Source of the DNA: Rhodanobacter sp. OK091
GTDB taxonomy: Bacteria; Pseudomonadota; Gammaproteobacteria; Xanthomonadales; Rhodanobacteraceae
Assembly: GCF_900142825.1 (NCBI RefSeq)
Contig: NZ_FRCH01000002.1
Coordinates: forward strand, 1 to 64,000
Reading direction: 5' to 3'
DNA length: 64,000 nt
Below, piece by piece: positions 41,283 to 51,110 of the stretch. Each line of letters begins with the position of its first letter. The stretch's first letter is position 1. The translations under genes and the position numbers were made by a program. The notes below the pieces were generated by a model. It had not been told where the DNA came from, did not search any database, and worked only from the letters and a program-made list of their open reading frames with translations.

Positions 41283-44204
41283 ATGAGCAACATCGGTTTC
41301 AGGCGCAGTGTGCTTGCGAGTGCACTGGCATTGGTATTCTTTGCGCCTCTGTCAGTGGCGGCGCAAACGGCAACACCACCAGACGGCAGTCAGCAGCCAA
41401 CCACGCAGCAAGATGCGGCGAAAAAGAAAGACACGACCACGCTGCAGAAGGTCGTGGTCACCGGTTCGCTGATTCCGCGTGTAGAGGTCGAAGGCGCGAC
41501 CCCGGTCATCACCATCAGCGGCGCGCAGCTCAAGCAGGAAGGCTTCACCACGGTCTACGAGTTGATGAATTCCATCACCCAGACCGGTGTCGCCGAAACA
41601 CCGCCATCGTGGGGCAGCAGTTCGGTCAACGCGCGGCAGCTCAACCTGCGCAACCTGGGTTCGGGGCGCAGCTTGTTGCTGATCGACGGCCATCGGGTCA
41701 GCGACTACCCGCAGTCGGCCCACGCCAGCACCAACTTCCAGAACTTCAACAACATCCCGACCGGGATGATCGATCGCATCGAAATCCTGGCCACGGGCGC
41801 GTCGTCGCTGTACGGCTCGGATGCTGTCGCCGGCGTGGTCAACATCATCCTGAAGAAGCAATACCAGGGCGACGACGTGCAAATGACGCTGGGTGGGGCC
41901 ACCCGCGGCGGGCGCGACTACGGCGATTTCAATCTCGTTGGCGGCAAGTCCGGCGACCACTGGCATGTGGTCTACAACCTGGAGCGCTCCCATCGCAGCG
42001 GGTTGTTCGGACGCGACCGCCCGTATTCCGACTCGGAAGCCGATGCGGGCTACGGTGCCTACGACCAGAACGCGAGGTTGTTCGGCTATAAGACTTATGA
42101 CGGCCTGTCTCTCTACGACGCCAACGGCAACTACATTGCACCGCCGGCCGGCGCCTGCAACCAGTTCGGCAACAACTTCGCGCTGCACGACTACAAGACG
42201 GTCGCCACCAACGGCCATACGGTCGACCCGACCAATGTCACTGACCATGGTACTTACTGCACGCAGCCGGCGCTGTTCAGCAACTGGGTGTTGACCCCGG
42301 GCAGCGACAACAAAGATGCCTATGTGGCTGGCGACTACGATTTCGGAAACGGCCTGCAGGCCTATGGCTCGATAGGGCTATGGGACACCCTGGGCACGTC
42401 CAATACCGAGTTGCCGTTCCTCTACGCGATGGGCGGCCTGCCGAACAATTTCTACGATCAGACCAGCGGTCAGGTGATCAGCAACTACTTTCGCCAGCTC
42501 ACGCCGAAGGAATTGGGCAGCTACGGCAACACGCACGACAAAGAGCAGAACTGGGACATCCATGCCGGGTTGCGCGGCACGTTCCTGGACGGTCGCTTCA
42601 ACTGGGACTTCAATCTGGGTACCAACAAGTACATCGTGCACGAACGCTATACGGGCCTCAACGAACAAGGCATGTTCGACTTCTTTTTTGGCCCGCAGCT
42701 CGGAACCACCAGCGTGGGCGGCAACACGTTGCCGGTTTACGCACTCAATTCGGGACGTTTCTGGAATCCGATCACACCGGCGCAATACCACTCGTTCGGC
42801 GTCGTGGGCGAAAACACCGCCGTGAGCTGGATGGATCAGGCGTCGCTGAACGTCAATACCGACGAGCTGTTCAAGACCTGGGCTGGTTCGGTGGGTTTTG
42901 CCACGGTGCTGGAAGCGGTGCACCAGGGATTCAAGTTGTCGCCGGATCCACGCGGCAATACCACCACTTTCGGCGACCCGTTCCAGGATTACATCACCGG
43001 CGGCGGCACGCGCAATCGCGTATCGCTCGGTTCGGAGCTGCGCATTCCGTTGCTGTCCAACCTGACATGGACTCTGTCCGGACGACTGGACAAGTATCGT
43101 GACGCCAGCGCCGCGGACGTGGCGCGTACCTGGGGCAGTTCGCTCGAGTATCGCCCTTATGAGGGACTGCTGCTGCGCGGATCCTATGGCACCAACTTCC
43201 ATGCGCCCGACATGCAGTACATCTACAAGAATCCGTCGGTGTCGCAGGTCGGCATCTACGCCGACCCCTATCAGTGCGTGACTGCTGGCGCTACGACTTG
43301 TCAGCCGTTCCAGCACAACACCTATTTCAGCTCGTACCTGTCCGGTGGCCCAAGCCTGAACAACGAAACCGGCAAGTCCTGGACCTACGGTTTCGTGTGG
43401 CAAATCCCGGGCGTGGACGGCTTGTCGCTGTCGGCCGACTACTGGCGTATCGGCATCAACAACGGCATCGTGAACGTGGGCCAGAGCGACGTGCTGACGG
43501 ATGAGGCGGGTTGCCGCACTGGCCACACCTTCGACAGCAGCGGCAACTATATTGGAAACTATATTGCCCATCCGCAGGGGTCATCCTATTGCCAAAATGT
43601 GATCGCCAACGTCAAGCGCGACGCCAACGGCAACATCACCGCGGTGTACAGCGGCGCCATCAACGAGAGCCTGCTGACCGTCACGGGTATCGATGCATCT
43701 CTGGCCTACGCGCTGAGAACCACCAACCTGGGTAATTTCAACCTCAGCATCGACTACACCGACAACCTCTCGTACAAGGAACGCACGCTGGCCTCGGACC
43801 CGCTTCTCAACACCCGCTACCAGCATGCGGCAAGCAAGGTGCGCGGCACCGTCAACTGGCGGCGGGGTGCATGGGATGCGACCTTGTATGGAGACCGTAC
43901 CGGCCGTGTCCGTGCGCCCAACTTCGGTAGCTGCAACTCCCTGCCCAACGGTATTCGTCCGAGTGTCGGCGATCCCGATTGCACCATGTATTTCGGACAC
44001 GTGCCTGCGTGGATCACTTGGAGCACCAACGTCGGCTATCGCTTCGATGACCGCATGAAGGTCAGCCTCAACGTCTCCAACATCTTCAACAACATCGGCA
44101 AGATTCCGTATTACGCAGGTGGCTTCGAATTCATCCCGACGTTGAACAATGCCAGTTACGTCGGCCGTGAAGTGTCGGTGACATTCGACTACAAACTCGA
44201 TTGA
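41283..44204 (+). CDS. TonB-dependent outer-membrane receptor 1
   Basis: 973 residues. Signal peptide (about 1-28), a TonB-box-like TLQKVVVTGS (about 53-62), plug domain (NARQLNLRNLGSGRSLLLIDG, MIDRIEILATGASSLYGSDA, VVNIILK) and a 22-strand barrel ending with an aromatic-type end (VSVTFDYKLD). The long plug-plus-barrel form with VVVTGS.IPR is common in Xanthomonads for nutrient receptors; the ligand is unknown. It ends at a tandem 20-base duplication that contains the stop codon. Confidence 0.92.
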   Translation: MSNIGFRRSVLASALALVFFAPLSVAAQTATPPDGSQQPTTQQDAAKKKDTTTLQKVVVTGSLIPRVEVEGATPVITISGAQLKQEGFTTVYELMNSITQTGVAETPPSWGSSSVNARQLNLRNLGSGRSLLLIDGHRVSDYPQSAHASTNFQNFNNIPTGMIDRIEILATGASSLYGSDAVAGVVNIILKKQYQGDDVQMTLGGATRGGRDYGDFNLVGGKSGDHWHVVYNLERSHRSGLFGRDRPYSDSEADAGYGAYDQNARLFGYKTYDGLSLYDANGNYIAPPAGACNQFGNNFALHDYKTVATNGHTVDPTNVTDHGTYCTQPALFSNWVLTPGSDNKDAYVAGDYDFGNGLQAYGSIGLWDTLGTSNTELPFLYAMGGLPNNFYDQTSGQVISNYFRQLTPKELGSYGNTHDKEQNWDIHAGLRGTFLDGRFNWDFNLGTNKYIVHERYTGLNEQGMFDFFFGPQLGTTSVGGNTLPVYALNSGRFWNPITPAQYHSFGVVGENTAVSWMDQASLNVNTDELFKTWAGSVGFATVLEAVHQGFKLSPDPRGNTTTFGDPFQDYITGGGTRNRVSLGSELRIPLLSNLTWTLSGRLDKYRDASAADVARTWGSSLEYRPYEGLLLRGSYGTNFHAPDMQYIYKNPSVSQVGIYADPYQCVTAGATTCQPFQHNTYFSSYLSGGPSLNNETGKSWTYGFVWQIPGVDGLSLSADYWRIGINNGIVNVGQSDVLTDEAGCRTGHTFDSSGNYIGNYIAHPQGSSYCQNVIANVKRDANGNITAVYSGAINESLLTVTGIDASLAYALRTTNLGNFNLSIDYTDNLSYKERTLASDPLLNTRYQHAASKVRGTVNWRRGAWDATLYGDRTGRVRAPNFGSCNSLPNGIRPSVGDPDCTMYFGHVPAWITWSTNVGYRFDDRMKVSLNVSNIFNNIGKIPYYAGGFEFIPTLNNASYVGREVSVTFDYKLD

Positions 44205-44235
44205 TCCCCAGCGGGCTCGATTGATCCCCAGCGGG
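44196..44235 (+). repeat. perfect 20-base tandem duplication across the receptor 1 stop codon
   Basis: CTCGATTGATCCCCAGCGGG occurs twice in a row (44196-44215 and 44216-44235). The first copy contains the last two codons and the TGA of the receptor gene; the second repeats them out of use. Confidence 0.9.
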
Positions 44236-44263
44236 GCCGGCCCTCACCGGTCCCGTTTTTTTT
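44232..44263 (+). terminator. rho-independent terminator after TonB receptor 1
   Basis: Stem CGGGGCCGG/CCGGTCCCG with one G-T pair and a six-base loop, then eight T (44256-44263). Confidence 0.9.
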
Positions 44264-44305
44264 GTGTCGGCAATATCCGTGATCGCTTGTTCCCGATCGC
44301 TGGAA

Positions 44306-45706
44306 TCAATGATTGATTCTTTCGAGGGCCATGCCCTTGGTGGTTGGGCCGAACACGCCGATGACGGCGATGCCGGTGACCATCGCGATGGCGATGAATA
44401 CGGCTACGGCAAGTACGCCACCGGCATTCAGGAAATAGCCGACGGCGAGGCCTGCAAAGGCGGCGGCCAGCCGGCTCCATGAATAGACAAAGCCGATGGC
44501 GCGGGCTCGGATGCGGGTGGGATAGAGCTCCGCCTGATAGCTGTGGTACGCGTACGACATCACGTTGGCGGCCAGCGTGAACAGCACGCCGAGGGCAATC
44601 AGGAGGGGAGCACTGCTGACTTGCGAGAAGGCCAGCATCGCGAGCCCCATGACGACCAGTCCCAGGATGATCTGCAGCTTCCGCTCGACACGATCGGCAA
44701 ACAGCGTGCCCAGCAGCGGCCCGAAGGGATTGGCTATCGCGATGACGAACGAGTATTCGAGGCTGTGCGTCAAGGTGATGCCGCGGGCGATCAGCAGAGT
44801 GGGCACCCACGCGGCAAAGCCGTAGAAACCGATTACCTGCGCCATGTTGAATACCGACAGCATCAGCGTGCGCTTTCGATAAGTCGCCGAGAATATTTCC
44901 AGAAATCTCCCGCCGCTTTTCTCTTCGGTCGACTCCTGCCGGGGCTGCGGCAAGTCAAGACCTGTTTCCGCGCGGACCTTTCTTTCGATCGTCGAGATCA
45001 CCGCTTCCGCTTCGTCGACACGCCCTTTCAAGGCAAGCCAGCGCGGGCTCTCCGGTATCCTGCGGACAAGCAGCCACACCACCCCCGCGCCGATGGAACC
45101 GATCAGCACGACCCACCGCCAGCCGTCGAAGTCGAATGGCCTGAGTGGCACCAGCAGCCACGCCAGCAGGGCGACGACGGGGACCACGCAGAAGGTGATG
45201 AACTGGTTGATCGAAAAAGCCCGGCCACGTTCGGCGCCCGGAATCAGTTCCGAGATATACGTGTCGATAGTGACCAGTTGCACGGCGAAGCCGATGCCCG
45301 CGATGAAACGCCAGATGTTCAGCATCTCGCCGGTTCTTTGAAACGCCATGATGGCGGTGCAGGCGACGTACCAGATCAGCGACCAAGTGAATACCGGCCG
45401 TCGGCCAAAGCGGTCCGGCAGATGGCCCAGCAGCACCACGCCGAACCACAGGCCGGCGAACGTGCTGAAGACGAACGTGCCGAAGCCTGCGATCTTGATG
45501 CTGTCGAGTGCGGCAAAAAATCCCAGCGACTGCGGTGTGAAGAGGCCCGACTTGATCATCCCCGGCGCCACATAGCCGGTGAAAAACAGGTCGTAGAATT
45601 CAAAGACGCCGCCCAACGAAATCAGGATGACGATGGTCCATACCGCTCGCGATGGCGGCAGTCTGTCGAGGCGGGCCGCGATCCTGGCAGAGGCAATTTC
45701 GGACAC
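44306..45706 (-). CDS. MFS transporter (sugar-porter type)
   Basis: 466 residues with twelve hydrophobic segments. The loop GHLPDRFGRRPVF is the MFS signature between segments 2 and 3, repeated as LFADRVERKLQ in the second half; the RFIAGIGFAVQLVTIDTYISELIP and YQAELYPTRIRARAIG motifs are those of the sugar-porter/aromatic acid families. It is the last gene of a leftward run after TonB receptor 2 and should import the substrate over the inner membrane. Confidence 0.9.
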   Translation of the reverse strand: MSEIASARIAARLDRLPPSRAVWTIVILISLGGVFEFYDLFFTGYVAPGMIKSGLFTPQSLGFFAALDSIKIAGFGTFVFSTFAGLWFGVVLLGHLPDRFGRRPVFTWSLIWYVACTAIMAFQRTGEMLNIWRFIAGIGFAVQLVTIDTYISELIPGAERGRAFSINQFITFCVVPVVALLAWLLVPLRPFDFDGWRWVVLIGSIGAGVVWLLVRRIPESPRWLALKGRVDEAEAVISTIERKVRAETGLDLPQPRQESTEEKSGGRFLEIFSATYRKRTLMLSVFNMAQVIGFYGFAAWVPTLLIARGITLTHSLEYSFVIAIANPFGPLLGTLFADRVERKLQIILGLVVMGLAMLAFSQVSSAPLLIALGVLFTLAANVMSYAYHSYQAELYPTRIRARAIGFVYSWSRLAAAFAGLAVGYFLNAGGVLAVAVFIAIAMVTGIAVIGVFGPTTKGMALERINH

Positions 45707-45802
45707 GTTGTTTTACCTGTCGGTGATGGGAGTGATCCCCGGCGCGATCGGCGACGGGACTCAAGGCGCGGGCGAGGGCATCATCCGCGGCAGGTCTCAA
45801 AC

Positions 45803-48800
45803 TCAGAGGGATACTTTCACTTCCGCATATACCATCCGGCCGATGGGGGAATATGTGCCGATATCGCTGGTGGTGAACTGGTTCGTGAACGCACGCGGGA
45901 AGATGGGTGGCATCTTGTTGGCTATGTTGTTCACGCCAAGGGCGAGCCCGATGCTCCGGTCGCTGTCGTCCCCGCCGAGGGTCCATGTGTACGAGCCGCG
46001 CAGATCCCACACGCTGTAGCTAGGCACCCGAATACCCGGGAGAGTACCGGCGGCGCCCGTGTCATTGACATAGGAGGTGTAGTTGTTCGCCAGCGTGAGG
46101 TCCAGGTTTCCGTAGGACCAGTCGAGCGTCGAGTAGAAACTCGCCTTCGGCAGCGTCCCGGCGAACACGCCGATGTTGCTGGCGTTGCCCGCGTACTGCT
46201 GGTACGAACCGCCCGCGAAGCGCTGGAACTTGTACGAATTGAACAACATCCCCTTGCTGGAAAAGGTCCAGGTTCCGTAATGGTTCGTGGGAACGGCGTA
46301 GTCCAATCCCAGCATCCAGGAGTGCTCGATCAGGACGCTCTGGTTGCGGAACCGGTCGATGACGTAGAGTTGCGAGTATTTGCTCGGATCGGGCAGGCCG
46401 GTGGCCGGATTGGTCAGGAAAGCCTTCAGTGATCCGGGGGTTCCGAACGGATCGGTACCGCCGAGGTTGGTGAAGTTGCCCGTGCTGACGCTGTCGAAGT
46501 ACTTCGAGGCGGAACCCGAAGCGTTGACCGATTGCAGGATGGTGGTGAAGTCCGCGCCACCCGGGAAACCGCGCACGGTGATCGAGGAGTAGTCCGCGGT
46601 GAGCATGAGGCCCTTGATGAACTTCGGACGGAATTCGAAGCCGATGGAACGCGACGTCGAGGTCGACGGCTTGAGCGACGGGTTGACGCCGTCTTCGCCG
46701 TTGAAGGTGTTCCCGACGCCGTACTGGCTGCCGAACACAATGCCGATGAGACGGTCGGTCACCGGACGGGTGTCGAACGGCCCGTAGGCCTGATACAGCG
46801 GTGGCGCGGCGAACGACTTCGTGTAGGTGCCATGAAGCACGAGCTGGTTGTCGATGGGCTCCCAACGGAACCCCAGCTTCGGCGAATTGCTGCTACCGGC
46901 GTCGCTGTAGTGCTCGAAGCGGCTGGCGGCGGTGAGATCGAACTCGTGCAGGCCGGGGATATTCATGCTGCTCGAGGTGATCGGGATCAGCGTCTCGGCG
47001 TACACCGCGCTTACGTTGCGCCCGTGATTGAACGGATCGGTGAACATGCCGCCGCTCCAGTTCTGGTCGTTGCCGGCGGTAGAGCCAGTGACCGGGTCGG
47101 TGACGCGGCCATTCGGATCGGCATGGCCGGAAACCTCTTCACGCCGCCAGCTGACTCCGATCGCGAGGTTCACACGCCCCGCGGGCAGCTCGAACAGTTT
47201 GCCGACGGCGTGCGCATCCCAGGAGTAGAGCTTGCTGTCGCCATTCAGCACCTCGGTGCCGAGCACGTTGGTCAGCGCGGCCGCTGGGTTACCGGTCACG
47301 GCAAACGGATTGAGCGCCGGCTGCAGTACCAGCGGGTTGTTGACCGAATAACCGCCGTACACCTTGCTGAAGGCGCCGCCGACGACCGCGTTGCCGCTGG
47401 AGTCGTATCCGCCGGCGACGGCCCGTGCCAGATTAGGCGTGAAAATCAGGTTGGTATCGCGCTCGCTCAGCTTGCTCTCGCTGTAATCGACGCTGGTATG
47501 CCAGGTCCACGAGAAGGGCAGGTTGCCCTCGAGTCCGAAGGAGAAGCGATAAGCGTCGGTGGTGTCGAATACCTGTTTGGGCCGCGACCTGTCGGCGAAG
47601 GTCACGCCCGTCGCTGCGGTGGTCAGCGGATTGTAGGGGGCACCGGCCGGAACGGTCAGCGTGGCATGGGCGAAGGGTTGGCCCGCAGCAGCCCAGGCGG
47701 TGGATTGGACCTTGTTCTGCGAGATCAGCACATCGCCGAAGGCCTCGATCTGGTCGTCGGTGAAAGGCTGCGAGGTCATGTTCACGACAAGGTTCTTGTG
47801 CTCCTGCCGCTGCAGGAGCATTGCATATTTCGAATAGTCGAATCCTTTGGACAGCTGTGAAGCGCTGGTGGCGTTGTAGACGCCCGGCGACAGGGCCGCG
47901 TAGCTGGCAGCGGTCGCGGCGGTGCCGGTCGGGACGGGCGGCGTGAGCAGCCCCGGCGCCAGTACGTAATTGCCCCCGGCGACGACGCCCGGCAGGCCCG
48001 TGCCCGGAACGGCACCGTACATCGGGCTTGTGAACGAACGCTCGCTCTGGAGAAGGGGGCTGGTCTTGGCGTCGCTGACGGTGGCCGTGATGTTCACCGG
48101 ACCGATGTCGCCGCCGAGCGTCGCAAACGCCGAACGATCCTTGTAGCCGCCATCCGCCACGCCGTAATGCGCGCCGAATGTCACGCCGTGGTAATCCCGC
48201 TTGAGGATGAAGTTCACCACGCCGCCGACGGCGTCGGCGCCGTAGAGCGAGGAAGCGCCGTCGGTGAGCACGTCGACCCGCTCGAGCGCGGCGGCTGGAA
48301 TCTGGCTGATGTCGACGAAATTCTTGCTGCCGCTCAGGCCTGCGACCGCATCCAGCGCCATGCGCTGGCCGTTGACCAGCACCAGCGTCGGCAGGTTGCG
48401 CAGCTCGACCTGCGAGCCGCCGGCCGTGAATTGGTTACGGTTCTGCGCGTTGCTCGCACCGGCATTGCTGCGGCCGGCGAAGGCCGGAACGACCTTGCGC
48501 AACGTCTCTAGCATGTTGCTCGAGACACCGGTGTGGCCGAGCTGGTCCGCATCGAGGGTCGTGACGGGAACGGCTGCGGCGTTGGGGTCGATCGGCAACA
48601 GTGTTCCCGTGACCACGACCTGCTGCAGATTGGTGGTCTTGGGGACTGACGGCGGTTTGCTGGCTGAGGACGTCGCAGCGGTCCCCTCCTTTTGCTTGAC
48701 CGACGTGCCCGTGTCGGCGCTGACGACAGTTGCCGCCGTGGCATGGCCAACCAGGCCCAAGCTCAGGACCAGCGCGCTGAACAGCGCATTGCGTGGATAG

Positions 48801-48808
48801 TTCTGCAT
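45803..48808 (-). CDS. TonB-dependent outer-membrane receptor 2
   Basis: 1001 residues. Signal peptide (about 1-26), low-complexity linker, TonB-box-like NLQQVVVTGTLLP, plug (NLPTLVLVNGQRMALDA, ALERVDVLTDGASSLYGADA, VVNFILKRDY) and a barrel ending VYAEVKVSL. It follows the YVTN-propeller gene by 109 bases and precedes the MFS gene by 96 bases on the same strand, so receptor, binding protein and permease likely form an operon. The ligand is unknown. Confidence 0.92.
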   Translation of the reverse strand: MQNYPRNALFSALVLSLGLVGHATAATVVSADTGTSVKQKEGTAATSSASKPPSVPKTTNLQQVVVTGTLLPIDPNAAAVPVTTLDADQLGHTGVSSNMLETLRKVVPAFAGRSNAGASNAQNRNQFTAGGSQVELRNLPTLVLVNGQRMALDAVAGLSGSKNFVDISQIPAAALERVDVLTDGASSLYGADAVGGVVNFILKRDYHGVTFGAHYGVADGGYKDRSAFATLGGDIGPVNITATVSDAKTSPLLQSERSFTSPMYGAVPGTGLPGVVAGGNYVLAPGLLTPPVPTGTAATAASYAALSPGVYNATSASQLSKGFDYSKYAMLLQRQEHKNLVVNMTSQPFTDDQIEAFGDVLISQNKVQSTAWAAAGQPFAHATLTVPAGAPYNPLTTAATGVTFADRSRPKQVFDTTDAYRFSFGLEGNLPFSWTWHTSVDYSESKLSERDTNLIFTPNLARAVAGGYDSSGNAVVGGAFSKVYGGYSVNNPLVLQPALNPFAVTGNPAAALTNVLGTEVLNGDSKLYSWDAHAVGKLFELPAGRVNLAIGVSWRREEVSGHADPNGRVTDPVTGSTAGNDQNWSGGMFTDPFNHGRNVSAVYAETLIPITSSSMNIPGLHEFDLTAASRFEHYSDAGSSNSPKLGFRWEPIDNQLVLHGTYTKSFAAPPLYQAYGPFDTRPVTDRLIGIVFGSQYGVGNTFNGEDGVNPSLKPSTSTSRSIGFEFRPKFIKGLMLTADYSSITVRGFPGGADFTTILQSVNASGSASKYFDSVSTGNFTNLGGTDPFGTPGSLKAFLTNPATGLPDPSKYSQLYVIDRFRNQSVLIEHSWMLGLDYAVPTNHYGTWTFSSKGMLFNSYKFQRFAGGSYQQYAGNASNIGVFAGTLPKASFYSTLDWSYGNLDLTLANNYTSYVNDTGAAGTLPGIRVPSYSVWDLRGSYTWTLGGDDSDRSIGLALGVNNIANKMPPIFPRAFTNQFTTSDIGTYSPIGRMVYAEVKVSL

Positions 48809-48917
48809 GGTATCTCCCCAGGAATCACGTCAGGTTTCGGACAATCTGCGCAACGTGCCCTCCCTCATTCATCAATCTCCCAAGGCAGCGCGCAGAGGAT
48901 GTATTCGGTTTCCTGCT

Positions 48918-50759
48918 TCAGTTCTTTCCCAGTGAGAACCACAAAACTTCGCCACCCTTGGCGTGCTCCCCAGGCGAAGCCGCCAGGTAAAGGCGGTCCA
49001 GCTGAGGCACCACGATGCCCGACTTGGCGCCGGCCGCGCTGGGGATGCGCGGCCGCGCTGCGTAGAGATCGGGGGTGACCTGCTGGAATACGCCCAGGTA
49101 GCCGTCGCCGCCGGGCACATACACGCGCCTCCTGGCGCTATCGAAGAAAAGCCCGTCCGAAGTCGCCGGCGTATCGAGAGTGGCGACGGTGGCGCCGGTG
49201 TCGGTGTTGAGCACGAGCAGTTTGCCGGGGTTGCGGGTGCCGACGAACAGGCGATGGTTGGTTTCGTCCAGCGCCATGGTCAGATTGGTCTGGGCGCCGC
49301 TGAGCGGCCAGCGGGCGATCACCCTGAGCGTCTTCTTGTCGACGACGGCTACGTAGTTGTGGTCGGCCACGTTCACGAACAGACGGCCGCCATGCTGCTC
49401 GTCCTTGACTGCCTCGGTGTGGTCCGAGTCGAACCGCAGCTTGGCGTACAGGTGGCCGGTAAGCGGATCCACTTCGTTGAGGAAGCAGTCCTTCATGTCC
49501 ACGTCCTTGCCGCCGGTAACGATGTACAGATGACCGGTCGAGGTGTCGTATTCGGCCGTGTCGGCGCCGGGTTCCAGCGCGATGTGGCCCACGATCTTGT
49601 AGGTGGTGGCATCGAGCACCTTGGTCATGCCCTTGCCGCTGTCGGTGACGATCAGGCGGTTGTGCCCGGGCAGGTAGATGATCGCGTGCGGCGTCTGGAA
49701 ACCGGTGAGCGTGCGCTCATGCTGGCCGGTGTGCAGGTCGAAGAGTTCGAGCGTGCCATGATCTTCCGCCGCCAGAAACAGGCGATTGCCCTTGAGGTCG
49801 ACACCGAAGTGATCGAAGTCACCGGAGTATTCAGGCTTCCAGCTGATGCTGCGCCCGATCAGCGTTGCCGGTGCATTGGCGTCGGCAACGGCCGGTGCCG
49901 GCGGAGCGGACTCCATCAGTTTCGCCAGCGAGGGAATCTTCGCGCGCAGCTCGTCGCGAATCGCAAACCCCTCGCGCTGCAGCGCCGCTTTGTCGTCTCC
50001 CGGCTTGTACGGCAGTACGATGCCCGCCGCACCGAGCGTCTGGCCCTTGGCGTCGAGCAGGCGCGTCTCGACCTCGAAGCGATTGCCGTTGACCTCGAGA
50101 TTGGGAATGCCGGTGTTGATCGCACGCATGTCGTCTTCGTCGGCCGCCTTGCCGAAGCGTCCGATGCTCGATCCCACCACCACGTTGGTCGACATGCCAG
50201 GCGGCACGATATGCAGCATCAGGATCAGCAGCCTGGGATGCGCGGCCATGGTCTGTTCGACCAACTGCTGTGCATAGGTGTTGGTCGGTACGGCCGGATT
50301 GAATTGATAGGGCTGGGTCAGATTGGCGACGTTGGAAATTTTCCGGCCCAGCTGGTCACGCACTTCTTCGGCGCGCTTCTCCAGTGCCGCCTTGTCGTCG
50401 CCTGTCTTGTACGGATACACGATGCTGAGCGCGCCGACGCGGTCGCCGGTGACGTCCTTCAGCGGCAGCTCGACCTCGAAGTGGTCGCCAGCCTTGTTGA
50501 CCTCAAGATTCGTCTTGCCGTTGTTGACGACATTCATGTCGTCGTCATCGGCTTTCTTGCCGATGCGGCCGATGTTGGAAGCGATGATGATGTTGTCCGA
50601 CTGCTTCGGCGGCGTTACGTGCAAGGCCATGATGGCGATGTCGGGATGTGCCGCGAGCGTGCTGTCCACCAGTTCCTGTGCGTAGCTCTTCGGTGCAACC
50701 TGTGCAAACAGCGACGGGGTCAGCAAGGCAGTCGCCAGAAACAATGCGGAACGGACCAT
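48918..50759 (-). CDS. secreted YVTN-type beta-propeller protein with duplicated N-terminal domain
   Basis: 613 residues. After a signal peptide (1-20) come two homologous ~120-residue units (about 25-147 and 161-281), sharing YAQ.LV..T.AAHP, GK.AD.DD and YK.GDDKAAL, then a seven-bladed YVTN/WD-like propeller (about 300-613; for example GHIALEPGADTAEYDTSTGH, LLVLNTDTGATVATLDT). I know no named domain for the repeated unit. AGGAAAG precedes the ATG at 50759. It heads the leftward run propeller-TonB receptor 2-MFS and is divergent from the two-component genes, which may control it. Confidence 0.8.
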   Translation of the reverse strand: MVRSALFLATALLTPSLFAQVAPKSYAQELVDSTLAAHPDIAIMALHVTPPKQSDNIIIASNIGRIGKKADDDDMNVVNNGKTNLEVNKAGDHFEVELPLKDVTGDRVGALSIVYPYKTGDDKAALEKRAEEVRDQLGRKISNVANLTQPYQFNPAVPTNTYAQQLVEQTMAAHPRLLILMLHIVPPGMSTNVVVGSSIGRFGKAADEDDMRAINTGIPNLEVNGNRFEVETRLLDAKGQTLGAAGIVLPYKPGDDKAALQREGFAIRDELRAKIPSLAKLMESAPPAPAVADANAPATLIGRSISWKPEYSGDFDHFGVDLKGNRLFLAAEDHGTLELFDLHTGQHERTLTGFQTPHAIIYLPGHNRLIVTDSGKGMTKVLDATTYKIVGHIALEPGADTAEYDTSTGHLYIVTGGKDVDMKDCFLNEVDPLTGHLYAKLRFDSDHTEAVKDEQHGGRLFVNVADHNYVAVVDKKTLRVIARWPLSGAQTNLTMALDETNHRLFVGTRNPGKLLVLNTDTGATVATLDTPATSDGLFFDSARRRVYVPGGDGYLGVFQQVTPDLYAARPRIPSAAGAKSGIVVPQLDRLYLAASPGEHAKGGEVLWFSLGKN

Positions 50760-51110
50760 GGAAGCTTTCCTCAACGGTTGGATGGTGGGTAGAGAGGTTA
50801 TGCCGCAGCTGCTGGCGATCGGCGTCACCCGTGGATGAAGCAGAAAGCCGGTTGATCGAAACGCGCCTCGACGATCTGAAGCATGGCTGCACCCTAGACT
50901 TGTCACCTTGCGGGTACCTGTAGCCATTCTTAAAAAAAATTCAGGGTTCGGTTCGTGTCGTTGACGCCAGCACAACGCCATGCGCAGCCGATCTGTGCGG
51001 CCACCATGTGTGATGACTCGATGGCAAAAGAGGATTGTGCAGCGCGTCACCGGTTCCTCGCGCCGCTATCCTAGACTCGTTGCGCCAGTGTCCAAGAGGC
51101 TGGGGGCAGC
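50760..51110. other. shared control region between the propeller gene and the two-component genes
   Basis: 351 bases without a gene between divergent start codons. The eight-base string CCTAGACT occurs twice in the same direction (50893 and 51070 approximately), and an A8 run lies near 50932. These are candidate promoter or operator parts; nothing stronger is evident. Confidence 0.4.

Noticed and set aside
44543..46432. A 629-codon plus-strand frame opposite the MFS and TonB receptor 2 genes
   Set aside because: Shadow of supported genes; composition rich in Arg, Gln and His without domain likeness.
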